A DNA stretch of 64,000 bases. It comes from Pyrenophora tritici-repentis (Eukaryota; Ascomycota; Dothideomycetes; Pleosporales; Pleosporaceae). Each line of letters opens with the position of its first letter. The stretch's first letter is position 1. The notes beneath the pieces were generated by a model, which was not told the DNA's origin, ran no database searches, and saw only the letters and a program-made list of their open reading frames with translations. The DNA lies in NCBI RefSeq assembly GCF_003171515.1, contig NC_089394.1, positions 744,001-808,000 on the forward strand, read 5' to 3'. A program made the position numbers and the translations under genes. Below are positions 53,612 through 62,167 of this stretch, one piece after another.

Positions 53612-54725
53612 ACGTGTTTCCCATGCGAGTCGGCAACCCAAGCGAGTCGGCAGCTCTACCCCACCGACGCGCCTGCGCGACGACACCGCGCAACACCACA
53701 ATAATATTTTATGCTGTACGCAATAGTGAATTATACCTTAGATTCTTCGCTATCATCTGCATCCTCTATTTCTACCTTACAGGTGCGGGAATTATGCCTA
53801 ACCTCGCCGCAACGGCCGCAGTGCCTCTTAGCGCGCACCCTCTTCGTAGGCTTTTCGCCGTCTTTACGACTACTACCCTCCCTCTCAGCAATTAAGTCTA
53901 ATACCTCGCCAACTATTAAGGTCTCCTCTACCCGTACATACCGCCTTTTCTGGCCCTTGCGCTTTATAAGCTCTTTAATTGCGCTTCGCATACGCGCCTG
54001 TTCCTCCTGCAGCCGACAGCTTGTACTGGGGTAGTCCACTTGCGATCGCTAGGCTGTAGTTTCTTTGCTTTCCTAGGCTTCTCTAAGCCTATAACTACAA
54101 GTTAAGACGTAATCTTGCCTATTAAGAAGCCTAATTCATTAAAGTTCTAGGTATCCTTATTAAGGATACCGTACTTCGCCTTTATTAATTAAATAAGCTT
54201 AAACTAGGGTAGTATAAGCGCTAGGTCTTCGTAGGCAGCTCGCTAGCGATCGTACGGACGGCTCTAGCGCTTCTTAAGCTTAGGTGTGCGCTTAATAAAG
54301 TTGTTAACCTAGTGCTTGCTAACAGGCTTCCCACCTCGCTCTCTAAGTAGTCTATTAGCTATATCTCGTATAAGAGCCTTCGTTAGTGGTACGCTACGTA
54401 GACTTGCTTTAAGTACGCTCTATAGAATCACCTCCTCTTCTAGCTTTATAAGGCGCTTTAAGTTCAGTTCACAGTCGCGTCGGGCGCGTCGTCCAGCGCG
54501 TCGGTCTTAGATTGTTGTTCGGGGGACATTGTAGATCTTAGTAGCGCGTTTTACACTTTAAATTTGCTTTAAATTAATATTAGAGATAGCAAGGTATATA
54601 TCTCATTCGTTGTAGGACATTTAGACGTTGCGTTGTTAAGACATTACGCGTTGTTGCTACGAAGGCGTGTTGGTGGGGTAGAGCTGCCGACTCGCTTAGG
54701 TTGCCGACTCGCATGGGAAACACGT
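53612..54725 (-). mobile_element. RIP-mutated, internally deleted pogo/Fot1-type element, 1114 bp
   Basis: Inverted repeats of about 60 bp start ACGTGTTTCCCATGCGAGTC at 53612 and mirror at 54725, with TA on each side (53610-53611, 54726-54727). The two TIRs differ at C/T and G/A positions only. Each TIR holds a doubled word GCGAGTCGGCA. The interior carries a broken transposase on the minus strand. Confidence 0.85.
53731..54535 (-). pseudogene. Transposase remnant, N-terminal half fused to C-terminal tail
   Basis: Read on minus, the upstream part keeps a CENP-B-type DNA-binding segment (LLRERGGKPVSKH then NNFIKRTP) and the first catalytic block (NFNELGFLIGKIT, then KKLQPSDRKWTTPVQAV). It then jumps directly to a tail frame (54039-53731) with a zinc-knuckle-like CGRCGEVRHNSRTC typical of Fot1 C-termini. 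The middle of the DDE core is missing. About seven stops occur at positions where Trp or Gln is expected (TAG for TGG or CAG), the RIP signature. Confidence 0.75.
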
Positions 54726-54727
54726 TA

Positions 54728-55592
54728 GAAGATATAAAAATATTCGCGCATATGGAAGAATTCATCTCTTGTGGGTTTAGTTGTCAAGTTGCAAAGATTC
54801 CTGATACGATTCTTTCAAGATGCCTCCAGGATAAGGAGGTAAGAGCCGTAGCCTCGCGAAGTGCAAGAGAAATACACAAAGGTACTTGTATATGTTATGG
54901 ATAAGACGAGCGTCGTGTCACTCAGCGCGGAGGAACCACCTAGACTGCGACCGACTCAACTGCATCGTGTCAGAAGTTAAGACTCAAAACAATAGATATT
55001 GTAAATTTGAAGATATGCAAACAAGTCTTTGCAGTTAATATCGGCACGTATTGCATTCTCACAACCAGCCCATAGCTTTTCGGCCTTACTTGCGTTGTAA
55101 AAACAGCACTAATAATATTAATAGCGATAGCAATAGCAATAGCAATAGCAATAGTAACACAATAATCAGTTGGTTATCATATACTACATCACTACAAGTC
55201 TGATTCTTAACGTACTTATTTGAATTACATTGTTTCTTCAAATTTCTAAGAAGCGCTATTAGCTTACAATGTCGCGTTTCCAACACGAATAGCAACAGCA
55301 ATATTCACGCGCCTGGCACAAAATCACCGCAAAAGAAAGTGGTACGAGAGAAAGTAACCAAGTTAATCGTGTAACTGATTCATATAACGACCGTAGTATA
55401 GAACAGCAAAGTTCGAAGATAACGAATATGCCAAGTTGATCTCGTCCCCTACGTAGTCGCCCACCAATTCTCCCCTATCCACAACCACACAACCACACAC
55501 ATCCCATTGTCCGCCGCAAGAACCCTCTTCAAATTGTATGTTTGGCTGGTCGAATCACATGCGATGCGTTGAAGAGATGTGCCCGCGCGGAA
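54728..55592. other. Intergenic, AT-rich, 865 bp
   Basis: Has an (AGCAAT)n patch at about 55120-55160. No coding or RNA feature is supported. Confidence 0.5.
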
Positions 55593-55882
55593 TTAGATTC
55601 CCCCTGTTGGACAGTGGTCGTGTTTAAGGCAACCACGGGTTGGGCCAACCTTCGAACCAACGGCTCTGTTGCCAGCATATGCGGCGTCAATCGGCTCAGG
55701 ATTCCGTGGTACAACAGCAGGGTTACCTCCAATTTCCTAGAAGGATATGTTAGTTTGAGTGCTCTTTGTCGATTGGTGGAGAGGGATGCGCGTACCTTGT
55801 CAACCGAATCGATGTAGGGGGTTGGAGCTGCGATGGCGAGAGCAACGATGGTTGCGAGGATAGTTGTGGTGGTGAACTTCAT
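55593..55882 (-). CDS. Very small secreted protein, 2 exons
   Basis: Exon 1 (55882-55796) and exon 2 (55736-55593) flank a 59-bp intron (GTACGC..CTTCTAG) and encode 76 residues. MKFTTTTILATIVALAIAAP is a clean signal peptide. The mature peptide of about 56 residues is Gly/Pro/Asn-rich, with two Cys near the C-terminus (RGCLKHDHCPTGG). Without splicing a longer 117-codon frame exists, but it loses the Gly/Pro pattern and both Cys, so the spliced form is preferred. The gene sits between a RIP-hit transposon and LTR relics. It could be a secreted effector-like peptide or a processed pheromone/RiPP-like precursor; no repeats typical of those are seen. Confidence 0.55.
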
Positions 55883-56718
55883 TTTTGCGGAAAGGGGTGA
55901 GAGAGATGGGGTAAGATACGTGCTTGTTTTGTTTTTCGATTGGAAAGGCGTGTGTAATTCTGGTCAAAGGAGTGTGTGATTCTGGTCAAAGGAGTGTGGG
56001 TTTAGCAACACGAGTGTGTAGGTCTATCGGAGGCTGAGTGTATGATAGATGAGGAATTTCAGGAGGTTCCTTAGGTTCAATATATAGGTACGTAGAAAGC
56101 CTAGTATTCGGATATTAGCCCGGTGAGACTCTCCATAGGGAGAAAGCTAATCGAGCTATGAATACGTGCTCGGCATGACAATCTTCACGTAGGATTATAA
56201 GTCTAGGCCTATATAGTCACTAGTGCTTACAGAGTCATCATCGTCAAGTCTTTTACCTGACGCTGGGGTCTAGGGTAGCCAATCGCAAAAGTCTTGGTTG
56301 TTAAAACCGGTAGTCAGAACCATTTGTGATCGTACAGGCCCGACTTACACGGCACTAGGACTTGTCAGATGAGGCAAGTTGTCGGACCGGCAAGCCAGTC
56401 TCCATGCATTCACTTCTCACCAGCTAGCTCTCCTCTTATAGGACTAGCTCTTTCTGCTTAGGGGCTAGCCTCTTCTAGGCTTCACCCCGCACCTATATAG
56501 CTAGTCCTTCACTGTTCTCAATACAACAACGATTTTCGCCCACTCAGTTCCCCGATACAAGTTGTACTGCAAAACGGCCGTACACTGATTCGAAATGGCC
56601 GAGGATGGAACTGCCGGTACTGCCTACATCATATTAAGAGCATGGATTACGACTGCTGTCGTAGAACTTGCCGTTTTAAGCTCGACTTGTAAGGGGCTGC
56701 GCAAAGTATGCCGGTGCC
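55883..56718. other. Intergenic with possible solo-LTR sequence
   Basis: A CTAGCTCT/CTTCTAGGCT-rich block with a TATATAG box at about 56496 and CAATACAACA at about 56519-56528 resembles an LTR promoter and end, perhaps a solo LTR starting TGTCGGACCGG at about 56381. A 63-codon frame from ATG 56595 has no recognised domain. Support is weak. Confidence 0.35.
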
Positions 56719-57554
56719 TGGTAACAGGATTGTATTCGATGAAGAAGAAAGCTATCTGCAGTGCAACGATATCTATATACGTTTAGCTTGTTGTTCACGT
56801 AGCTTCTCGAAGCATCTAAAGTGCCGAGGAAGCTCCGAAGGTTCCACCGAGGATCACCATAGCATCTAGGCTCTAGCCCGTTATATTACCCCCCTCCTCT
56901 CTCTCTCTCTAGCGTCTAGATGGATCTCGTTTAAGCCACGACGGAATCCTGCGGGAAGCAGTCTTGTTCTAGGGTCTCAATAAGGTTCCGTGAACTATTC
57001 CTATCGAATCTTCGCTTCAGTATTCTCTAAATTCTCCTTAGGCTCTATTATTAGCAGATAGTAACCCTTCCACTTCACTTCGTACCACTATTTTGTTCCA
57101 CGTCCACGCCGCCGACAGATCTCTGCTAGGATATCTTCAACTTCCCATATATCTGCACCATTAGTGTCTACCTAGATTAGTAGTAGTTGGTCATCGTCCT
57201 TTAACTAGCTCAGTAAGGGGTCTAATAATGCTAGTCTTAACTAGTTAACGTAGAAGACATTGTGAGGTCCTAGAGGTGTATTAAGGCGGACCGTGTAGGT
57301 GTCGATTACTTCGATTACTGTGTATTTCGCGCTTCTCTAGTCGAGTTTCTTTAATCTCTAGCTAGTAGTAAACTGTTTTCCTAACTATAGCTATACTTTG
57401 TCGCCAACGCGTAGCTGTAGTGCTTCTCGACGATTTCCGTTTGCCTGTTATTCTTGTTCTTGCTGTGCCTGTGCTATAGATGCCTAGGCCATCTCTAGGA
57501 GTTCGCGTTGTAAAGGCACTAGTACACTGCAATAGTTAGGATGCCTCTAATAAG
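56719..57554 (-). mobile_element. RIP-degraded LTR retrotransposon relic (3' end of pol plus LTR)
   Basis: On minus, 57554 to about 56940 reads as the C-terminal part of a Gypsy-type polyprotein: an integrase tail (QLRVGDKV, YTVIEVIDTYTVRLNTPLGP) and a chromodomain (VEDILAEICRRRGRGTK, YEVKWKGYYL). Many TAG/TAA codons fall where Gln or Trp is expected. A polypurine tract (AGAGAGGAGGGGGG, about 56889-56912) precedes an LTR-like block from 56888 to about 56719 that starts TAATATAACGGGC, as if TG had become TA. The relic is cut at 57554 by the LTR of the intact Gypsy element. Confidence 0.7.
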
Positions 57555-57687
57555 TGAGATTGTGTGTACAGATCTATATACAAGTACGAGGGGAACTTTA
57601 TTATTCCTCGCACGGGCCAACTGCCAGCGTGGCACGTGATTGTATGGCACGTGATCGCGTGAGGGATCGTAGGTTTGATCCATCACA
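57555..57687 (-). repeat. 3' LTR of the Gypsy element, about 133 bp
   Basis: On minus it starts TGTGATGGATCAAACC right after the polypurine tract and ends ...CAATCTCA at 57555. It contains AATAAA (polyadenylation-like) and TATATAG. Ends are inferred from TG..CA; the matching LTR is outside the window so they cannot be confirmed. Confidence 0.65.
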
Positions 57688-57690
57688 CTA

Positions 57691-57700
57691 CCCCCCCTTC
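57691..57700 (-). other. Polypurine tract of the Gypsy element
   Basis: GAAGGGGGGG on minus, preceded by eight Ts, three bases before the LTR start. It would prime plus-strand DNA synthesis. Confidence 0.75.
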
Positions 57701-57775
57701 AAAAAAAAGCAGGTTCCGTCGCTTAAAGTAATTAAAAAGAGTTGTCTAGCTTGCTTTGCAAAAGCTTCTGTAAGC

Positions 57776-60700
57776 CTAAACAGCAATGTTGCCGGTATTG
57801 CGAAAGCTACGCGGGCCAATAGTCTCCTCCGTCTGCTGTATCGTCGGGGCTCCTGGTGGAGGCTTAGGATTGTTAGAGGATGCGATCACTGTAATCATAA
57901 GTAAATCCTGTTTGCCTGCGAGCGTCGCAAACTTTCGATGTGGTCCTGGAGCTTTAGGGCGGGACTCATGGTACTGTTGGACAATGTCTGCGGAGTCCAC
58001 CAGGTTCATGTATGGTTCCCAAGATGGGTTGTCGGTGCCGGCGGGGTAGTTGGTCCATCGCACTAAGTATTGGAGAAGACCGCTGCGAGAGTAGGGGTCT
58101 TTAAGTCTCTTGTTGACGCGGGAGTCTAGGACGGCTTCCACTTCATAGCTTGTACCATCTTCCTCGTCGGGATCGGCGAACTCAGCTGGTGCGGAATCGC
58201 GCAGTTGACCAGGCAGCGGAGCCTCCTCGTGTAAGTGTAGTAACCACGGGTGGAAGACGTTGTGGAGCTTGCCCATCTCTGGAGGCAGGAGTAGTTCGTA
58301 AGCCATATTGTCAATGACGCGTGTGACAGTGAAGGGACCGCGGTTCTTGAAGTCAAGTGATAGACTAGGACGTGTAGTACGGAAGTTACGGGCGTCCAAC
58401 ATAACTTGATCGCCGACCTTAAACTCAGGCGCTGGGAGCCGGGCGTCGTTTGCGTATTCCGCCTGTTTAGCTTGTGACCATTGTAGTTCGAGCCGAAGGG
58501 CTTTGCGTAGCGCGTCTAGCTTTTCTGCAAACTTGTTGGCGTTGTCTTGATCTCTGCGAGCTGGGGCAGTGAGACCAGTGTTCACCTTAGGTGGTTCAAG
58601 ACCAGACTTCGGGTCATAGCCCTTAGTGAGGCGGAAAGCGGTAGTCCCAGTACTAGCGTTGATGGCGTTGTTAGCTTCGAACTCTGCCATAGGAAGAAAG
58701 AGAGCCCAGTTGTCTTGCTCGTAGTTAATATATGACCGGAGGTATTGTTTTAGCCAAGCGTTGGCGTTCTCCGTCTGCCCATCGGTTTCTGGGTGATAGC
58801 CCGTTGACAACTTTGGCTTGGTACCCAGTCGTTGACAAAGACGTGTCCAGAAATGGGAGAGGAACTGGGCTCCACGGTCGCTGACGATGCTGTCGGGATA
58901 TCCCTCCTCACGCCACACGTACTCGACGAAGGCTTTCACAAGGGTATCAACCTTTAGGTCCACCACAGGTATAAACTTCTTCTTCTTGCTAAGCCGATCA
59001 ACAATCACTAAGACGTTGGTATATGTGCGGCCGTTATCGGTGCAAGGAGGCAGGTGCGTGATATAGTCCATGCTGATGCTACTCCAATATCGCTCAGGTA
59101 TCGGGAGTGGATGTAGGAGCCCGTGTTTCCCATCGCGGTAAGATTTCGATCTCCGACAGGCCAAACAGTTCTTGACGTACTGTGCTACATCATTTATCAT
59201 CTTCGGCCAGTAGTACCAGCGGTTTAACATGTCGTAGCTACCGTGTTTGCCGCTATGGCCACCGCAATAGGATCGGTGTACGCGTTCGATGATCCGGGTG
59301 CGCAGGGTGCCTGATTCGGGGATGTAGACCTTCTTCTTGACATAGAAGACTCCGTCGTGTATTGAGCAATCACCAAGCTCTAAGCGTATCCTGTTTGGAC
59401 CGTGAATTAGGTGGTACGGGATGCGGCGCTGGCCATCAGCTTTGGCTTTGAGGATAACTTGAACGATGTCGTCATCCGGGTAAGCTTGTCGAACGGTCTG
59501 GAGGATATTGGCTTCGTCCAGCGACGTGTCCGGCTCCGTAAGCGGTGCAGCGGACGTGTCATCGACCTCCGCTGTGTCTCCGAGAGCGAAGAGGTATTCG
59601 TCGCTAAAGTCGTCCGTTTCACTGTCTTGGTACATCATCATGGCCAAGGAGACTGGGGACGTCCGGAGCTCGTCACCGAGGGCGTTGGCCAGATATACAG
59701 CGTGTCGGGAGCCACCGTCGAAGTGGAAGCTAAAGGTGGCAACTCGACACTCAGGATCCACCTGGTCAGGCTTGAGGATCACTTGTACCTGGTGTTGACG
59801 TCGCTCATCCTCGGCGTTAGCTGGAAGATCGCCCGGTCGGCGAGTGAGTGCGTCGGGCTTAGTTCCTTGTTTACCAGGACGGTATTTGACTCTAAAATTG
59901 AACTCAGCTAGGAACTCAGCCCATCGAGCTTGCCGTCGGTTGAGGCGTTTGGTTGTCATGAACGTCTGGAGGGCCTGGTGGTCTGACAATACCAAGATGG
60001 GATCATCAGTACCTGACAGTTCAAACCTCCACTCCTCGAATGCTCGAACAATCGCGAGGAGCTCCTTGTCATAGATCTCGTAGTTGCACTCGGCAGGTGT
60101 CATCTTATGTGATAAGAACGCTACAGGTCGTAGAACACCTTTGTGCATCTGCGAGAGGATAGCTGCGGTAACGAAGTCCGACGCGTCAGTCTCGAGCCAC
60201 GTTTCCAAATCTGGGTCAAAGTGGGACAGTACGCCCGCTGTTTTAAACGCAAGCTTTAGCTGTTCAAAGGCTTTCGCAGCTTGTCCATTAGCTTGGAGAG
60301 GGAAATGTCGTTGACTACCCTCCTTGGTGAGTTCCGTGAGTGGCTTAGCGATATATGAGAACCCTTTAATAAACCGGCGATAGAAGTTGCAGAAGCCGAG
60401 GAAAGACTGCATGTCCTTCACTGATCTCGGCAGTTGCCAATCGAGGACAGTGGAGACCTTCTCCGGATCCATTTCGATGCCGTCGGTGGTGAGGATCAAG
60501 CCTAAGTACTTGACTCGCTTGGTTTCGAACTTGCACTTCGTGGGATCCAACGATAGTCCTGCGCCTTGAATCTTGCGGAGAACCTTTAGGACATGCGAAC
60601 GGTGGTCTTTCTCGTTGTCGCTATATATAAGTATGTCGTCTAGGTAGGCGGTACATATAACGTCCAAGTATTCGCGCAGCGTTTCGTTGATGAAGTTTTG

Positions 60701-62161
60701 GAACGTCCCTGGTGCATTGCACAGTCCAAAGGGCATGACCATATACTCATAGAGTCCGTACCGGGTGAGGAAGGCGGTTTTCTCTTCGTCACCTTCTTTA
60801 ATCCGAACGGTGTTGAAAGCGGCTACAACATCGACGAGAGACACAATCTGAACTTTGGCCATGCGCGCTAGAGTTTCTTTGATGGCTGGTGGCGCATTTC
60901 GATTCTTCTTAGTGACGTTGTTGAGTGCTCGGTAGTCGACACATATGCGGAGACCTCCTCCAGGTTTCTTGACGATCAAGACAGGTGACGCAAACGGGGA
61001 GTTACTGGCCTTGATTAAGCCCTTTTGCAGCATGTCATCGATATACTTCTTAACAGCCTCAGTCTCGGTACGAGTGAGTCCGTAGACATGAGGCTTAGGG
61101 GGCGTAGTGTCAGGAAGCAGGTCGATGGGGTGGTCGACTCCTGGTCTTCGTTCGGGGAGTTGATGAGCCAGATGAGGGTTGAACAGATCAGGTAGTTCGT
61201 CCAACACCCACTCAGGTACCAGCTGGCCAATCTGGTCTCTAGTCATGTAAGGTTGCTCCATCTTGTGCATGTACTTCTCAAAGTCAGTTTGCGAGACTGC
61301 GGCTACGCCGATGCCTTCTCGGTCTTCATCGGGGGGCTTCGCAAGCTTGGCCCAATGGCGGGGTTCCAACCATATGACCTGGTCAGGATGTTTGGCTGCG
61401 AGTGCGGTTGCAGCGGCAGCGGAGATGAGGTAGATATCAGCCATAGTCTCCTCAGTCGTCACCTTACCATCCTTGTTCGTCTTAGTAGTGGTGTCGCCTG
61501 TCTGGTAGTCTCCCTTGACTAGTTGTACGTGACTGTGACAAACTCCGTTTTCGTAAACCGTCTCTGGGAGTCCTTCGTGGAGGCAGTTAAGTTTGCACCC
61601 TGCCTTAGCGAAGGTGAGTGATCGCTGGTCGCCAAAGTGGAGGGCAGGCTGGTGATAGTCCATCCAATTCATGCCTAGGATAACGTCGTACTTGCCGATA
61701 TTGGTGACGTAGCATAGGACGTTGTGCGTATGGCTTCCGTGTCGGACGGGCAGATCAACGGCCTGGGTAAGCTTGTCCACTTCTCCGCCGTTGGCTAGTG
61801 ACAATCGAATGGGTTTGGCCACAGGCATAGTATCTAGGCGGTGTTGGTTAACCCATGACTGATTGACGAAGCATGCGCTGGCTCCCGTGTCGATAAGGGT
61901 AGAAATCGGTTGCCAACAATCAGGTCGCGTGAGAGCGGAGCCGGGAAACTCGAGTTGTCGGCTGAAGTCTTTAGAAGGCTTGCCTCCGATGGAGGCGGAG
62001 GACACGAAGTGGACCTCCGTCATAGTTGGCGTTTCGTCAGGGGCGAGCAGCAAGGCTGCAGCGATCTCGAAACGGCGATGCTGGTTTCGAACACGGCGCT
62101 GGTGTCTTTTTGCGTTACGCCAATTGAGCTCCCGCACGCGGCTCTGCGCGGGAGCCCCTAA
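57776..62161 (-). CDS. Gypsy Pol polyprotein (protease, RT, RNase H, integrase, chromodomain)
   Basis: The pol frame is read from the slippery site at 62161; its first in-frame codon that could serve alone is GTG at 62137, so translation by -1 frameshift from gag is likely. About 1460 residues. In order: aspartic protease (LIDTGASACFVNQS), reverse transcriptase (VDYRALNNVTKKN, YLDDILIYS), RNase H (LETDASDFVTAAILS), integrase HHCC (HRSYCGGHSGKHG to CLACRRSK), integrase core (ISMDYITHLPP, IVSDRGAQFLSHFW, GYHPETDGQTENAN) and a C-terminal chromodomain (YLVRWTNYPAGTDNPSWEPY). That order marks Ty3/Gypsy chromoviruses, whose chromodomain directs insertion to heterochromatin. The chromodomain keeps aromatic residues. 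No stops or frameshifts occur inside. Confidence 0.95.
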   Translation of the reverse strand, partial: LGAPAQSRVRELNWRNAKRHQRRVRNQHRRFEIAAALLLAPDETPTMTEVHFVSSASIGGKPSKDFSRQLEFPGSALTRPDCWQPISTLIDTGASACFVNQSWVNQHRLDTMPVAKPIRLSLANGGEVDKLTQAVDLPVRHGSHTHNVLCYVTNIGKYDVILGMNWMDYHQPALHFGDQRSLTFAKAGCKLNCLHEGLPETVYENGVCHSHVQLVKGDYQTGDTTTKTNKDGKVTTEETMADIYLISAAAATALAAKHPDQVIWLEPRHWAKLAKPPDEDREGIGVAAVSQTDFEKYMHKMEQPYMTRDQIGQLVPEWVLDELPDLFNPHLAHQLPERRPGVDHPIDLLPDTTPPKPHVYGLTRTETEAVKKYIDDMLQKGLIKASNSPFASPVLIVKKPGGGLRICVDYRALNNVTKKNRNAPPAIKETLARMAKVQIVSLVDVVAAFNTVRIKEGDEEKTAFLTRYGLYEYMVMPFGLCNAPGTFQNFINETLREYLDVICTAYLDDILIYSDNEKDHRSHVLKVLRKIQGAGLSLDPTKCKFETKRVKYLGLILTTDGIEMDPEKVSTVLDWQLPRSVKDMQSFLGFCNFYRRFIKGFSYIAKPLTELTKEGSQRHFPLQANGQAAKAFEQLKLAFKTAGVLSHFDPDLETWLETDASDFVTAAILSQMHKGVLRPVAFLSHKMTPAECNYEIYDKELLAIVRAFEEWRFELSGTDDPILVLSDHQALQTFMTTKRLNRRQARWAEFLAEFNFRVKYRPGKQGTKPDALTRRPGDLPANAEDERRQHQVQVILKPDQVDPECRVATFSFHFDGGSRHAVYLANALGDELRTSPVSLAMMMYQDSETDDFSDEYLFALGDTAEVDDTSAAPLTEPDTSLDEANILQTVRQAYPDDDIVQVILKAKADGQRRIPYHLIHGPNRIRLELGDCSIHDGVFYVKKKVYIPESGTLRTRIIERVHRSYCGGHSGKHGSYDMLNRWYYWPKMINDVAQYVKNCLACRRSKSYRDGKHGLLHPLPIPERYWSSISMDYITHLPPCTDNGRTYTNVLVIVDRLSKKKKFIPVVDLKVDTLVKAFVEYVWREEGYPDSIVSDRGAQFLSHFWTRLCQRLGTKPKLSTGYHPETDGQTENANAWLKQYLRSYINYEQDNWALFLPMAEFEANNAINASTGTTAFRLTKGYDPKSGLEPPKVNTGLTAPARRDQDNANKFAEKLDALRKALRLELQWSQAKQAEYANDARLPAPEFKVGDQVMLDARNFRTTRPSLSLDFKNRGPFTVTRVIDNMAYELLLPPEMGKLHNVFHPWLLHLHEEAPLPGQLRDSAPAEFADPDEEDGTSYEVEAVLDSRVNKRLKDPYSRSGLLQYLVRWTNYPAGTDNPSWEPYMNLVDSADIVQQYHESRPKAPGPHRKFATLAGKQDLLMITVIASSNNPKPPPGAPTIQQTEETIGPRSFRNTGNIAV

Positions 62162-62167
62162 TTTAAA
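62128..62167 (-). promoter_or_regulatory. Programmed -1 ribosomal frameshift signal at gag-pol junction
   Basis: On minus, gag ends CAT TTA AAT TAG. T TTA AAT (62167-62161) is an X XXY YYZ slippery heptamer sitting on the last two sense codons. Five bases later GCTCCCGC (62155-62148) pairs with GCGGGAGC (62135-62128) in an 8-bp GC-rich stem with a 12-nt loop. Slipping back one base moves the ribosome exactly into the open pol frame. Confidence 0.8.

Noticed and set aside
55529..55882. 117-residue unspliced reading of the small secreted gene
   Set aside because: The intron has clear GT..CTTCTAG ends, and the spliced product has a coherent composition and two Cys.
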